Source: Toxonevra muliebris (taxonomy: Eukaryota > Arthropoda > Insecta > Diptera > Pallopteridae). From it: a DNA stretch of 64,000 nt. Below, piece by piece: positions 12,407 through 24,734 of the stretch (position 1 is its first letter; each line of letters begins with the position of its first letter). A program made the position numbers and the translations under genes. The stretch covers positions 11,732,708 through 11,796,707 of the forward strand of contig OY829329.1 of the NCBI GenBank assembly GCA_963691655.1. The letters run 5' to 3'. The notes below the pieces were generated by a model that was given only the letters and a program-made list of their open reading frames with translations, was not told the origin of the DNA and did not search any database.

Positions 12407-13373
12407 ATGGATTTTCAAGACGTCCAAAGTGATGATGAAAAAAGCGACGACACAACTGATTCACAAAATTCGGTGCAACTTGCAGTGGAGCCAGAAGGAA
12501 GTCAAACCGGGGCCAAAGAAACCAAAACCGACCCTCAAGAATCGGCAGTAGCAATATCAGCAGAGAAGAAGAATAAAGAACAAGGTGCCACCATTGATAC
12601 TATCAGCACCAGTAATAGCAGTTTAAGAACCTCAAAACATGTAAGCTTCGTTTGTGTTGAAGAGACGACAACCGAATGTCCGGCGACAAGTAAGATTATT
12701 GAAAATGTCAAAGAGTATGTACGACAGATTGAACAACAAACGGAAATTATTGAAGAACAGCGACGTGAGGAAAGTAAAATCATAACAAAACAACCACAAT
12801 TACAACAGAAAATTATATTTGAATTAACCGAACGGCCAAGGCTAACACTTTTCGAAACGATGCGCTTAGGATCGAGTCATTCTGATGAACAGAAACCATT
12901 ACTGCCGTCGCCAGAATTACCTTTACCCAGCACAGAGCAACAGAAACAGCAGCAACAAGAAGAAATGCAAGTAGCTTTAGTTGATCGAGATGGTCGTGAT
13001 CGTGATAATGTCATAGAAAAAGCTCCCTTCAAAGAAATGGAAACGGAAAATCAAGAAATTGCTGAACGTTTTAAACAAATTATGGAAATGTTTGATAATT
13101 TCACCAAGAATTTAGAAAGTTTAGAAATGCCTGCTATTAAAGAACATTCAGCATCAACGTCATCATCATCATCATCATCAAAGGCAATGGGTAAGAAATG
13201 TGATAGCAATTGGAAATTAGATTCAACACCAAAGGCTAAAACGGAATCAACGTCGTCTACGTCATCATCGTCTTCGTTGTCATCGGTAAAAATTATAGAA
13301 CCACAAGTTCATGCCAGCAGTTATGCGCAATACTTTCAAGATTTGGGTGCTGCTACTGGGGAAAGTACAACAG
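12407..13373 (+). CDS. Exon 1 of an unrecognised membrane-anchored, coiled-coil protein
   Basis: This exon encodes residues 1-322 plus the first base of codon 323. The frame would stop three codons after position 13373, but ACAACAG|GTAAAATG is a good splice donor there. Using it joins in phase with the open exon at 14696, so I model one gene. The start ATG is the first in the frame and has an A-rich context. Visible features are an acidic, Ser/Asp-rich N-terminus (1-45), a likely coiled coil at about 96-127 (Glu/Gln/Ile-rich), a conserved-looking stretch at 137-155 (FELTERPRLTLFETMRLG), a Gln run at 178-184, a second likely coiled coil at about 208-241 (NQEIAERFKQIMEMFDNF), and Ser-rich tracts at 248-258 and 281-293 encoded by TCA/TCG triplets. 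There is no signal peptide or catalytic motif. I cannot assign a family; a scaffold or cytoskeletal linker is one guess. Codon use and complexity differ clearly from the surrounding DNA. Confidence 0.8.
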
Positions 13374-14695
13374 GTAAAATGTAATGGCGTGTGGCTATAA
13401 TGGCACGATAATTTGATTCAATTAGACAAGTCTCCCCTAGATGAGTAAATGAGCTTCTTGAACTCTTTGTAAAAGTTCAGAATGGCAATCTGAGATTTCT
13501 GTGGTCCAATTTTCTGTTACCTAACCATGACCTAGTGCCAGCAATTGTGCAGCTGGGTTAATATTTTCGTTGGATATTACTTTAAATTGGTCTCGAACAG
13601 AAGCGTCTTTCAATTGGCAGTTTGCATACGACGCTTTCTGGGTCTATAATACAGTGTTTAAAATAGTTCTATCAATCAGGATAAGGACCTATATCGGTTT
13701 GAGGAAATTACTCCAAACAATTTCTTCAAAAATTTTGAAAGCAAGCGATTTACAATACCAAAGATAGATCTGTTTTACTGTCGATTTCAGACCCAGCTTT
13801 CCTTGAAAACCCGAACTATTCAAAACCTTTAAGTACGAGAGGCCGTGAGGAATACAACACTACAATTTCGTTGTTCAAGTTCCGAGCGAAATTCTTCATT
13901 TTAGTGAAATCTGAAGCGTTCCTTGAGGGATTAAGTTACATTTAAATTTCTTAAAGCAAACCGATAACATTCATTTTATATCTTGCTGGCTAGATTTATT
14001 GGGAGTTTATTTCATAAAAGAATAGACAAGGGTTCGAATATTGAAAATATCGCTCCGATAGGAATAAAAATATCGGTACAAAACTGTTAATTTTTCGTTT
14101 TTTCCATATCTATATTTTTGAGTGTATGTGGCTGATCCCGATTCCCATGTTCGCGAATAAAAATCTTTTGAACTGAAGGAGTTGGTTTTTGATTTAATTG
14201 CGGAAAAGTTTCTAAAAATCATTCGTTGGGACTCAAATTATTTCATGCTAGAAAGAACTTTAAGCAATAAAAAGAATAAATGGAATTTTAACAGAAGCGA
14301 TATTCCGTTCTCTTTTCATTCCGATTTCGCGGAACTATTGAAAACTGTTTACTTTTGGTATTGTTTCGCATCAATATTGAAAATATTGTTCCGATAGGAG
14401 CACGAAAATTTTCCAACAAAAAAAAAATAAATATTAAAAGTTCCACTTTAATTCTGATCGCGCGGAACTTTTGCGAAACTGTTACCCTTGGCGATATTTA
14501 ATACTACTCTAAGTTCAATGCTGATTCCTGTGCTTGCGAGTGAAAAGCTGTAAACAAGTTCGCAAGCGAAAAGCTTATGAGCTTTAAAGCTTTATTCGTG
14601 ATCACTGGTTTATAACGTAACGGTCGAATTATCGTGCCAAGAACCACCATATTTTCAATACAGTAATATGAAAATAAAACATAATTGCAATTTAG
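13374..14695 (+). other. Predicted intron (1,322 bp)
   Basis: The donor is ACAG|GTAAAA at 13374 and the acceptor is GCAATTTAG| at 14695. The acceptor has a weak pyrimidine tract, but it is the one that restores the frame. A nearer candidate, CAATACAG at about 14663, leads straight into an in-frame TGA. Inside the intron a ~40-bp block is repeated about 337 bp apart (near 14034 and 14371, shared AATATTGAAAATAT and TTCCGATAGGA/CTCCGATAGGA). Short open frames in both orientations here (14007-14222 and 14182-14397) have no recognisable content. Confidence 0.7.
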
Positions 14696-15672
14696 AGGAA
14701 ATCAATGAAGCTATTTCGTCAGCTGAACAAAAATCTGCTACTGCAAAATCTCAAGTATCAGAAACAATCATTGATATGTTAACACCAAGAAATACAAAAG
14801 ATATTTCAACAACAATGAGCATCTGCGGCTTATATGGACCGTACACGGATACCATATCTAGAAGACAGGCGGCAGATTTAATTGATAATGCCTGCCAAAC
14901 CCAGAAACAAGGCGATGACGGAGATTTCGAAGGTATAACCATCTTGCCCAGCGTACATTCAAGCTCCTCATTTAGTACTAGTCGCACATCACAAACGAAT
15001 ATAATGCCAAATTATGTAAATGATTGTAAAGTGCAAACGTTTATATTTGATTCAGTAGAAGCAGCAGAAGCAATAGCTAAAAATAATAATACTAATAATA
15101 GCAATAATAATAATAAAAATGACAATAACGCCATTGCCGGCAAAATAACAACCAAAGATGCAACAACAATCGACGGCGGCACAAACTCCAGTGTCGGTGA
15201 GGGTAAAGCTAAAAAAATCACACCTAACAATTCAGGTCTTACACTCGTCAAAGTTACCGAATCACCATCAATTATTGAATTGGGACCATTAACTACCGCT
15301 ACTACTGCCACCGCCGGTGCACCGACGGGAGCGTCACCATGCGAACGCACCTTTCACACCATTCACATTGAGGCTGCATCATCACCAACATCTAGCATTA
15401 TGCGTCGACCGCCTTTATGCCTGCGCCTTTGGAATGTCATTACTGATTTCTGTGCTGCCGCTTGCCTTTGCATACAGGTTAATAAGGATTGTCTTTTCTG
15501 TTTGGGTTTCTTTATTGCATTCGTTGTGAGCGCTTCTTTTTTGACAGCTTTCTTTTATCGTACTTTGAGCATAAATCCGCAGTTATTTCAATATTCTCAA
15601 GTGGTGGAACAGCAGCGCGAGGCGGCTGCTGTGCCAATCCTTAAAAAGGATTCGTTTTTTCATAGTCTTTGA
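14696..15672 (+). CDS. Exon 2 of the same gene: Asn/Thr-rich linker and C-terminal membrane segment
   Basis: This exon encodes residue 323 (split codon GAG) to 647 and ends at TGA 15670-15672. It begins EEINEAISSAEQKSA, continuing a helical, charged region. A conserved-looking part follows (SICGLYGPYTDTISRRQAAD, about 364-383). Next come an Asn run encoded by AAT/AAC triplets (about 452-466) and an Ala/Thr-rich stretch (about 520-535). A Cys-rich segment (about 566-584, CAAACLCIQV) then precedes a strongly hydrophobic helix at about 588-610 (FCLGFFIAFVVSASFLTAFF), with a 37-residue tail after it. This suggests a single-pass or tail-anchored-like membrane protein with most of its mass on one side; the cysteines before the helix could be lipidated. 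An in-frame ATG at 14668 could instead start a shorter 334-residue protein if the intron is not spliced. I do not recognise the family. Confidence 0.8.
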
Positions 15673-16430
15673 CGAAATATCTCCGTCTGAAGAATTGCTA
15701 CAATTATTGATTGACTAAATTTAATTGAAATTTCGCACAATGCATGTTTGTATGCGTGAGTGTGTGCGTGTGTGTGTATATGTATGCGGATGTGCGTGCG
15801 TGCGTGTGAGTAGCGTACATTCTCAATACTACTTTACTATACTATATATATATATTTTTTATTTGTATATTATTATTTGTATTTTTATCTTTAATATTTT
15901 AATGTTGATTGCAAAATTTAATTATCTATACCTTTATTGTATATTGTATATCTATCTTTATACTATATGAAAAATTGTTTGCGCCTAAATATATACCTAC
16001 ATATAATTCATGATCTGGCAAATATTTGCTTTCGTTTTTAATATGCTGTGATTCTAATACAGTGCGTTGTACAAGCAAAGAGGTGAATCGAAGAGATAAT
16101 CACTTGGCGCCATAAGTGGGGCCAAGGGCAGCCAAAGCTACAGAGAATCGAAGATTGGAGGGTTTGAAAAAAAAAAATTAAATAGAATCTGATTTTGTCG
16201 ATATTTACCCGGGTAAAGATCTAGAGCTTCAACTTTGAGAAACTTCGAGTTATATTAACCGATTTCGTAGTCGTTTTAATGCAGAACAAAGCTGTTTACA
16301 TGCTTCGATTCATTGGCAAAGTATGGGTTATACATTAACCTTTAGTGTGAGTATAAATTTTTTTACCATAGTTGTATAAATGATTTTTTAAAGTGACAGC
16401 ATTGCGTGCAATTCTTAGAGCAATAAAGAG
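15673..16430 (+). other. Probable 3' UTR of the two-exon gene
   Basis: The sequence after the stop is AT-rich with an interrupted GT/GTGC run at about 15750-15805 and a (TA)n run near 15845. The first canonical AATAAA I find is at 16422-16427, which would give a UTR of roughly 750-780 nt. An earlier variant signal is equally possible. Confidence 0.35.
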
Positions 16431-17600
16431 TTCAAAACTTTTCGATGGACTAAAGTTCACAATTGGCCGTCACTGATTTAAAATCATGTAGCTTAGAGTA
16501 AATAGCTATTGGTAACAACAAAAAGTTCGGTCGCTACGAACAATTTGAAGATAGATGCTAGAATTCGAAGAGAATTATTTTAACTAAAATATTCAAAATC
16601 TAGAGTAAATTACTAAGATTTTTTTTCTAGTTGAACTACTAGTCATTGCGATTTGGGTAAACTCATCTATAAGTAAAGTTGAAGCAGTACGTTTTTGTTT
16701 GCAAATAGATCCTCCATCCCCCTTGGATTAGCAAATGCTTCCTATGTAATTAATGGTGGCTGAGCCACTATAAGTATACACTAGAGTTGGAACTAAATGC
16801 ATTGTTAATTTAAAAAGATTTTTTTGCATATTTAATGCTAATGCTTAATTAAATTTTGCATTGATACTTTGAGATCTAATGCTAATGTAAATTTATTTTA
16901 CATTAAATATTTGAGAATTAAGGATTCAAAGTATTTTTTGAGAATTCGAAGCCTAGGATGAGAAATTTGATAAGTTTTTCTATTTTTAGGTTTTGTCTTA
17001 ACCCAGGATTTCTTGCAGCCCATGCATCTATCATTTCTGGAACTTGTAGGCACTACTAGACACTGAAAATGCGAAAGGGGATGGGACTTGCATGTTTTCG
17101 TTTCTCAAAAAAAAAAAAAAAAATCGGAAGGCCTTAGCTCTTTCTATGAACCCAAACTTTACGACCCTGTGGTTAACAAAACAACTTAAGTTTTTTGTCT
17201 TATAACTTACCAAATATGCTTGAATTTTTTCACGCCGATCTGTAAGAAAAAAGAACGTTAATTTATTAAAAAAAAAATACTTAACAAAATTTGTATAGCT
17301 AAAGAAAATTATTTTTAAAAATAAATATGAATAACTTGCGATAGCTGTGGCTCAGAGTCCTAGTGTATTCAATAACTTCGCAAGCTAATTTTTTATAGTT
17401 CAACACTACCACTTCTCAGAAATCGTTAGGCAACCTCGGAGAGAAATAGAGGATCCAGAGAAGGACTTTGAGGGCTACATCTCTTGCGAAAAGTGTGAAT
17501 GCTTTGCATACAACCTGAAAGTCTAGCTTATAAATGCCGTATAATTTTTGCACCTAACTTAGGCCTGAAGTTAAAAATCAGACCTATCTGGTTTAATTGA
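16431..17600. other. AT-rich non-coding DNA
   Basis: There is no coding signal or recognisable element. A 15-base A run lies near 17107-17123. The short open frames are not domain-like. Confidence 0.5.
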
Positions 17601-17609
17601 CAGGTGTGT

Positions 17610-19575
17610 GAACTTATTACCGATCAGGGCTTTGGTCTGTTTCTTTTCCGAATTTTCGTCAGAATTTGAAATGAGCTTTGATTTAGTTGTCTTGGTTTTG
17701 AGGTTTTTGTTCTGAATTTGGTCTTATCTTTGGAATGAATTCCGGCTTAGGTTTTGGTCCAATTTTTTATTTGAATTTGATATAAGTCTTGATCTGATTC
17801 TTGATACAAATTTTGGTTAAAATTTAGTGTGAGTTTTTGTTTTATTTGTGGTTTGAGTTTAGTCTGAACCTTGAATTAAATTTTGGGTAAAAGTTTTAGT
17901 CTTACTTGTGGTTTGAATTTGGTCCGAGATTTGATCTGGTTTTGATCAAAATATTGCTCAAACTTTTAGTCTGGTTTGTGGTCTGAATTTTGGTTTGGGC
18001 TTTGATCTGAATTCGGTATGAATTTTGTTCCAAGGTTTGAAGTGAGTTTTCGTCTAAATTATAGTCTGTTTTTGTTTTTATTTAAAATTTAAAATTGGTC
18101 CATTTTTTATCTTAATTCTGCTCTGATTTGTGGTTTAGATTTTTAACTGATTTTGATCTGATGCTTGTATAAATTTCGATCCCATTCGGATCTGAAACTG
18201 ATCTAAATTTGGCCTGTATTTTTGTTTAAATTTTAATCTGAGTTTTTATCTGATTCGTAGACTAACTTTGAAACGAAATTCGGATAAATATTTGGTCCGA
18301 ATTTGGTCCAATTTGTGGCCTGATTTGTGCTCTGAATTCAGTCGAAGATTTATTTGATTTTAACCTAAATTTTGAGAGGAATTTTTATCTGAATTTAGGT
18401 TTGATGTTTGGTCTGTATTTTTGTTTGAATTTGGTCTGAATTTTAATTTGATTTCTAGTCTAAATTAGTCTAATTTTTTTTTTAATTTCAGGGCTTTATC
18501 TAATTTTTTTTCTGAATTTTGATCGAAATTTAGTCCTAATTTTGGGTTTGGTTTGAGTTTTGCTCACGTTTTCAGTATGAATATCGTTCTGTTTTTTTGC
18601 TTGATTTTTGGGCTATTTTCCTTTCAAATTCTGCTCTAATTTGTGGTCTGAAATTTGAATTTTTGATACAAATTTGGTCTAATCATTGGAATATTTGATT
18701 TGTAATTATGATTTGTAATTATAGTTTAGTCTGAAATTAAGTCCAGATCTTCGATTGAATTTTGGTTCAGTCTTACTTGTGGTCTAATTTTAATCCGAGT
18801 TTTGGACTAATTTTTTATTGAAATATTTTCCGATTTATGGTCTAAATAATTTTGTTCTGAATTTTGGTCTAAGTTTTTGTCTGATTTAAGACCGAAACTT
18901 AGTCTGATTTTGGGTATGAATTTTAGCTTTAGGATTCGACTAAAATGTAGTCTAAATTCTGGATTAAATTTTTTTTTATTTGAGGCCTAAATTTGGTCTG
19001 AATTTGTAACTGATTTTGACCAAAATTTTGAGCCGATTTTCTTTCAATTTTGATCTGATTAACCTAAGTTCGGTCTGAAATTTGATACAAATTTTAGTCT
19101 GAGTTTCTATCTGATTTATAGACAGAATTTAGCTCGAATTTTGTCTCGATATTTGATTAGCTTTTGCAATCTGATTCGTAGTCTGGAATTGGTCGGAACT
19201 TTGATCTTATTTTGGGCTAAACTGTAATCTTATTTCAAGTCTAAATTACGCCTAAAATTTGATCTGACTTTTGTCTCAATTTTGGTTTGATTTATTGTCT
19301 GAACTTTTTCTGACTATTGTCTGAATATTTTGGTTTGAGTTTAGTCTGGGTTTCGGATCTGATTTTGGTCTGAGTTTAGTATGAATTTCGGGTCTAATTT
19401 TGGTCTGTGTTTTGCTTAAATATTTTAATCTAAATATTAGTCTAATTTTTGGTTTAATTTTTGGGTTATTTTTGTTCTAAATTCTGGTCTTATTTGTTGC
19501 TTGAATTGGGTCTTCTTTAGCCCAAAGTTTTGATGTGAATTTTGACTAGATTTTTGGGTTGACTTTTGGTCGCGA
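17610..19575. repeat. Diverged GGTCTGAATTT-type minisatellite, ~2 kb
   Basis: Nearly 2 kb is built from degenerate units around TTTTGGTCTGAATTTTGGTC and TTGATCTGATTTGTGGTCTG. The spacing is irregular, about 15-24 bp. GTCTGA, GTCTAA and TTTTGGT recur throughout, and no two long stretches are identical. This is an old, heavily mutated array with no open frame. Confidence 0.8.
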
Positions 19576-21720
19576 TTCTAGCCCCGCCTCTTTCTGAGAG
19601 TACATAACTTAACATTCATATTAGTATCAAGAAACAAAAGATAGAAATTTTTAAAGTACTTCTAATAAATTTTTACATCAATATTTATATTTATATTCAT
19701 CAATATTACGAATCCATTCATTACATTTATGAATGCATCCAGCAAATCGATGAAAGTTTATCTCAACTCAGTTAATCGTGGATTGTTTGAAACACACAAA
19801 GAAAATACTGCAGGGCAATATCTACTGCAGCGAGCTTCCGATGTTTATTCTTCTCCCCTCCCTATTTAATATCGAAAAACTATTTTTTCTTTTATTATTT
19901 TTTCTTACTTCTGCTGTTAAGCTCATTTAAAATTTAATGAAAATTTATTGAAACTGTACACATTGTATGAGTATGTGCGTGTGTTTTAGTGTGTATGTGA
20001 TGAGCTTTTCTTGTTCCTTTTGGAAGAAACACATCCATGCACAAATACGAGCGAGAAGATGAAAAATGAGTGCAAGCGTGTAATTTTATATGTGCGTGTG
20101 TGTGTTTGACAATGCAAAAGAAAGAAAGAAAAAAAGTCGAGCAAAAAACAAATGTCACATGAGACTTAAAATTCGTAGCTACTATTACGAATATATCAAA
20201 GTTGCTTCGGCTTTTTTTCCAAAACACAAAGCATCACTACTAATATACCGCTAGTGATTGCCTGCCTGGCTGCTTTGCTTCCAGCAAACAATTCATATGT
20301 ATAAAAAACACTTATGCTCACACATTTCATGCATACTTGATAGAGTCGACTCTCTTCTCATGTATTCGCATGTATTTCATCAAGGACAACCTTATATTAT
20401 CTTTTCGCGTGCATGTGTGTGTGAGTGCATGTGTATGAGTTTTTGAAAATATGTAAAATAAAAATACTAGCGAGTAGCTGGGTACTTTCAAATACAATTC
20501 TTTTGCTTCTACCATGTTTTTCTACTATCACAACAATGGAAAATCGTCTTCATTTATTGCAAAGTATGTTTCAGAAACAAAAACATTGTATTACGTTTTT
20601 TCTACACGCACACACTCACAGCTCAATTACCCATCAAATGGTACATATTTTTGCCATAGGGAAAATTTTAAAATTACTTTATACAATGAAAACAAAAAAA
20701 AAAAAAAAAAATAACAAAAATAAAATTCTTGAAAAAGTAAAAAATTTTTGCTCTTTTTTTGGCATGTTTTCTTTTTATTTTTATTGTATTTTTTTTTAGC
20801 ATATTTGCAGGCGCCGAAAAGTTCATATGAAATTTTAAAAAAGACTCAACATTTTGTATCAGATTCAGTAGCAGTAAATATTGTAAATTGAATAATGAGA
20901 GGGGGAGAGAGGTGGTGCGAGAGAGAAGTAGTGTGAGAGAGAGGTAGTTCAAGTAAAAGTGGCACAGCAAATAAATTGTTCTGTCAGAATGTTCTGGTTT
21001 AGGAGGCAATTTGTTTTTTCGAAAAAATAAGTATAAGAAAGAGAAAGAGAGAGAGAGAGAGATAGTGGGGGAGAGAGAGTGAGTTAACAATTAGAAAGAA
21101 GAAAAAGTGCTACAGTTTTAGGTAAATATTTTATGCATTTTCAAGATATGTGAGAACAAAAACTGAAGAAAGATTTTAACGTAAGATTTACAAGTAAAAT
21201 ATAAATAATAAGCCATATCTAAATTGATGTTTTGCCTGGGAATAAGAAAAAAAAATGTGGTAGGCCACACACATGTTCAGGTGAGAACAAAATGATTAAC
21301 GAAACTAATATTAGGCACGATGTTTGGTAGAAGTTCTAGCTCGCAAAAGGAGGAGAAAAGGGGGAGCGTGGGGGGAGGGGGAAGAAAAATGATTTTTCAC
21401 TGTTATAACGTCACCATATTTCCTGGTCATCTATTGTGTCTTGAACGAACAGATCAGAACAAGAATCTCTGAAGAGCTTAGGGGGTGCTCATCCCAAAAC
21501 ATATTCCATCACTCAATTTCTAAAAAAGTATTCAGCAAATGTATGAAAAATCTGGTTATGTAACTGCCCCTTTTTCCCCTTCCTAACAAATATTTCATCC
21601 ATTACGATAGTTCATTGCATCGATAAGCAAACTGTGAACATATTAGCTGACTCTGTAGGTTTCCTTGTAGAAAAGTGAAGTGGTGGAATACACAGAGTCT
21701 AGATCAAAGTAAATATTTTC
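19576..21720. other. AT-rich non-coding DNA with CA/GT and GA patches
   Basis: The stretch contains GT/CA-rich patches near 19974-20105 and 20408-20440, an 18-base A run near 20694-20711, and a GA-rich patch near 20897-21080 with a pure (GA)n run at about 21043-21061. A G-rich patch (GGGGGAGCGTGGGGGGAGGG) lies near 21360. The open frames found here read through these simple repeats and are not genes. Confidence 0.55.
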
Positions 21721-21726
21721 AATCGT

Positions 21727-22565
21727 TAGCATCGACTTGAATTGTTGTTGATCTTACACAAAAATGTGTGAAAAACTCGATCACATACTAATAAAGTCGA
21801 CATTATTGTTAATGTCAGCTTGAGTTGGCATTTATTTTATTTCAAAATGTATCAAATATACAGTACTATCAATAATGTTGACATTATCGTTAGTTATTAT
21901 TTCAAATACTCAATTTTATGTTAATAATGCTGACTTTATCGTTAGTGTCGGCTTGAATTGACATTAATCTCACGTAAAAATGTGTCAACAACTCGACTGT
22001 ATATCAATCATGTCGACTTTATTCTTAGTGGATGATATCAATAAAGTCAAGATTAACGTTAGTATTGACTTAAATTAACTTTAATCTCACACAAAACTGA
22101 GTCAAAAACTCAATTTTACCTTAATAATGTTGATATTATCATTAGTGTCAGCTTAAATTGTGAGTCCAAAAGTCGACTGTACTTCAATAATGTCGACATT
22201 ATTTTTAATGTTGGGTTGAGTTGACATTTATCTTTTTAGAAATGTATTATATATTCGAAAATAAAAATAATGTCGACATTATCGTTAGTGTCGACTTGAA
22301 TCGACTTTAATCTCATACAAAAATGTTTCGAAAACTTGACTTTATTTTAATTATGCTGACTTTATCGTTAGTGTCGGCTTGAAATGACATTAATCTCACA
22401 TAAAAATGTGTCGACAACACGACTGTGTTTCAATAATGTCGACATTATTCTTAATTTTTGGTTGAGTTGACATTTATCTCTTTTAGAAATGTATCAAATA
22501 TTGAATGAGATCAATAATGCCGAAATTATCGTTAGCGTTGACTTGAATTAACTCCAATCCAATAG
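21727..22565. repeat. ~83-bp satellite-like array, copy 1, with GTCGAC palindromes
   Basis: The units read about GACATTATCGTTAGTGTCGA followed by CTTGAATTGACATTAATCTC, ACACAAAAATGTGTCAAAAA and CTCGATTTTATTTTAATAAT, at roughly 80-90 bp spacing. The unit junction contains the 18-bp perfect palindrome AATAATGTCGACATTATT at 22186-22203 and 22432-22449, and near-perfect forms elsewhere. The order of variant units matches that of the array at 24735, about 3.03 kb downstream. Confidence 0.85.
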
Positions 22566-23640
22566 AACATTCTGACAGTTCTGAGACTAAAATTTCAACA
22601 GCCGAGATTGTTTCAGGATTCTTAGCAAGCATAGGTCGTTCTGACTATTCGATCCAAAAACGTTTAAATTCGTCCGTCATTCAAAAAATTGGTTTAGAAA
22701 GATTGTGGCAGCTTTAGAATCAAAGTTTCAGCTCTATGGTTTACAACTATATCACTTTCTGATATTAGTTCGGGAGTCGACAGTTGGTCTGAGAATATTC
22801 TATGTGTTCAATTACAAAACATTTAAAAAAAACGCATGTTATTCTGATTGTTTGGGGACCAGAGTATATATTTTTGATCAAGACGAAAACGTTCTGATCG
22901 TATCGGTATTCGAAAAGTTTGATAGAAAACATTCTGATTTCAGCGCTCGACTGATTAATCAGGGACCAAATATTTAGTCTGAAATTCTTCAGTTTAATAC
23001 CCAGAGAACTCTAACCTATTTCGGTTCAACTTTTTAGCGTTCTAAGTTAAAATGCATTTAATAAAATAATGCTATTTAATTCACTAACAATGATTAATCA
23101 AACTCAACTTCTAGATACATTTATAAAAAAAAAAATATTACTACGAAAATCTTCCAAAATTTTGTTGAATCATATTCAAACTATCATTAAAACTTGCAGC
23201 AAAAAAAAAAAAAAAAAAAAAAAGATGTAAAACAGTAACACAAAAACAACAAAAAAAAATTAGTTAAAATTTCTTTTTATGTACCTTTCAAAAGTGAGAA
23301 AAACCCCGTTTAAATTGTTGTTGTCTTGCAGCTTTGATATGATGAAAACTTTCGCTTAAATTTACAAACTCATCTTCTCAACTGACATTACAATTTCAGC
23401 TACACTCATACTCATACACCTACATACACATTTTCCTTTCCGCCAACATTCACTCTTCATCACCATCAACAATAACAACAACAACGACAAGAACAAACAT
23501 TGCAACTTTTGCTGTTTACTACTGCTTCAACCAATACCGCTTGAATTTGCGCTTAATGAACTATTTGGTTTCATTTTTGTCATTCTTGTGAATTTTGTGG
23601 TTTATCCTTTGGCAGTTATAGACATTGTGGCTATATTCAG
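22566..23640. other. Non-coding DNA between the two array copies, part 1
   Basis: The first ~450 bp holds loosely repeated 'CATTCTGA/CGTTCTGA' phrases, possibly an eroded repeat; an open frame at 22705-22977 has no recognised domain. Below it is A-rich sequence with a 24-base A run near 23200-23223 and CAA-type triplets near 23470. No gene is supported. Confidence 0.4.
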
Positions 23641-24734
23641 CAGTCAGCAGAGTAGGTAAAACATTTGAATCACAGAAAATGGGAAAAACAAAAAAAAAAA
23701 ACAAAACAAAAAAATAGAGGGCGAAACATCATTCCTAGACATCTCGCTTTACTATGTATGTATGTAAGTATGTAGTTGTTTTGGTAGTTGTAGAATTTAC
23801 GCGCACATTACCGCAACGCGGCACTCGTCTGTCAATGTCATCTCTTCTTCTACATTTGAAACCTTCAGATTTTTCTTCTTCTGCTTTTCCGCTCTTCTTC
23901 TTCTTCCTCCTCTTCTTCGTTGTTGCTTGCTTACTTTCGACATTGTCGGCGGTTGATGTATTTGAAGGGTGTATCAGCAACATTTTTGTGTTGTTACTTT
24001 GCTTTACTGTTACTATGTGATGCTTTCATTGCTACTGCTGTATATGGCATGGTTACATATTTTCGCTTGAAAAATTGTGTTGGTGGCTCTGGTAGCGTTG
24101 TCGGCAACTGATGTAGGAGCGGTGCATGCAGTTTAAATTGGTGTTATTTGTATGTCATTTCGAGTGGAAGAAATTAAAAACAGTGACAAAAAGAAACAAC
24201 TACAACTACAGAATATAGAACTACATAGCAGTAGTACATAGTAGTAGTAGTAGTGGAAAAATAACTATACACTGCAGTGCACTGCATTAAATAAAATATC
24301 GTTCGTTTGTGCCGCGCCACAGACACAACGAAATGAAGTTTGTGACAGTAATTTATGAAATTTGTTTGAGCAAATTTGGTTTGAGCAAAAGGAAAATATG
24401 TTTAATCAAATATTGTACACTATAAAAAGGCAACAAACTTTTGAAATGTAAATCTAAAAAATATAAAAGATAATTAGAATATAGCTGGCTATTAAAGATT
24501 TTAAATGAAAGCTTTAGATTTTACTAATTTTTAGGATTTTGCTGGGTTCCTTTAATGCTGAATATGTTACGTAAGCAGTGACGTTGTCTGGTTCCCTCTC
24601 TTCTGAATATTTTACGTAAGCAGTAGCGCCGTCTGGATGTTGGATGTGCTTTGATGTTGGATGCTTTAAAGTACATTCATTCTTAAAGGGATGAGGTTAA
24701 AAATTATGTTGAAAAACCAAACTAAAAACCAAAT
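23641..24734. other. Non-coding DNA with CTT/GTT triplet-rich stretch and a small tandem duplication
   Basis: Triplet-rich sequence (TTCTTC, GTTGTT) at about 23860-23930 gives short open frames on both strands with no domain-like content. At 24557-24588 and 24603-24633 a ~30-bp block containing TTACGTAAG is duplicated in tandem. No RNA gene or coding region is recognised. Confidence 0.45.
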
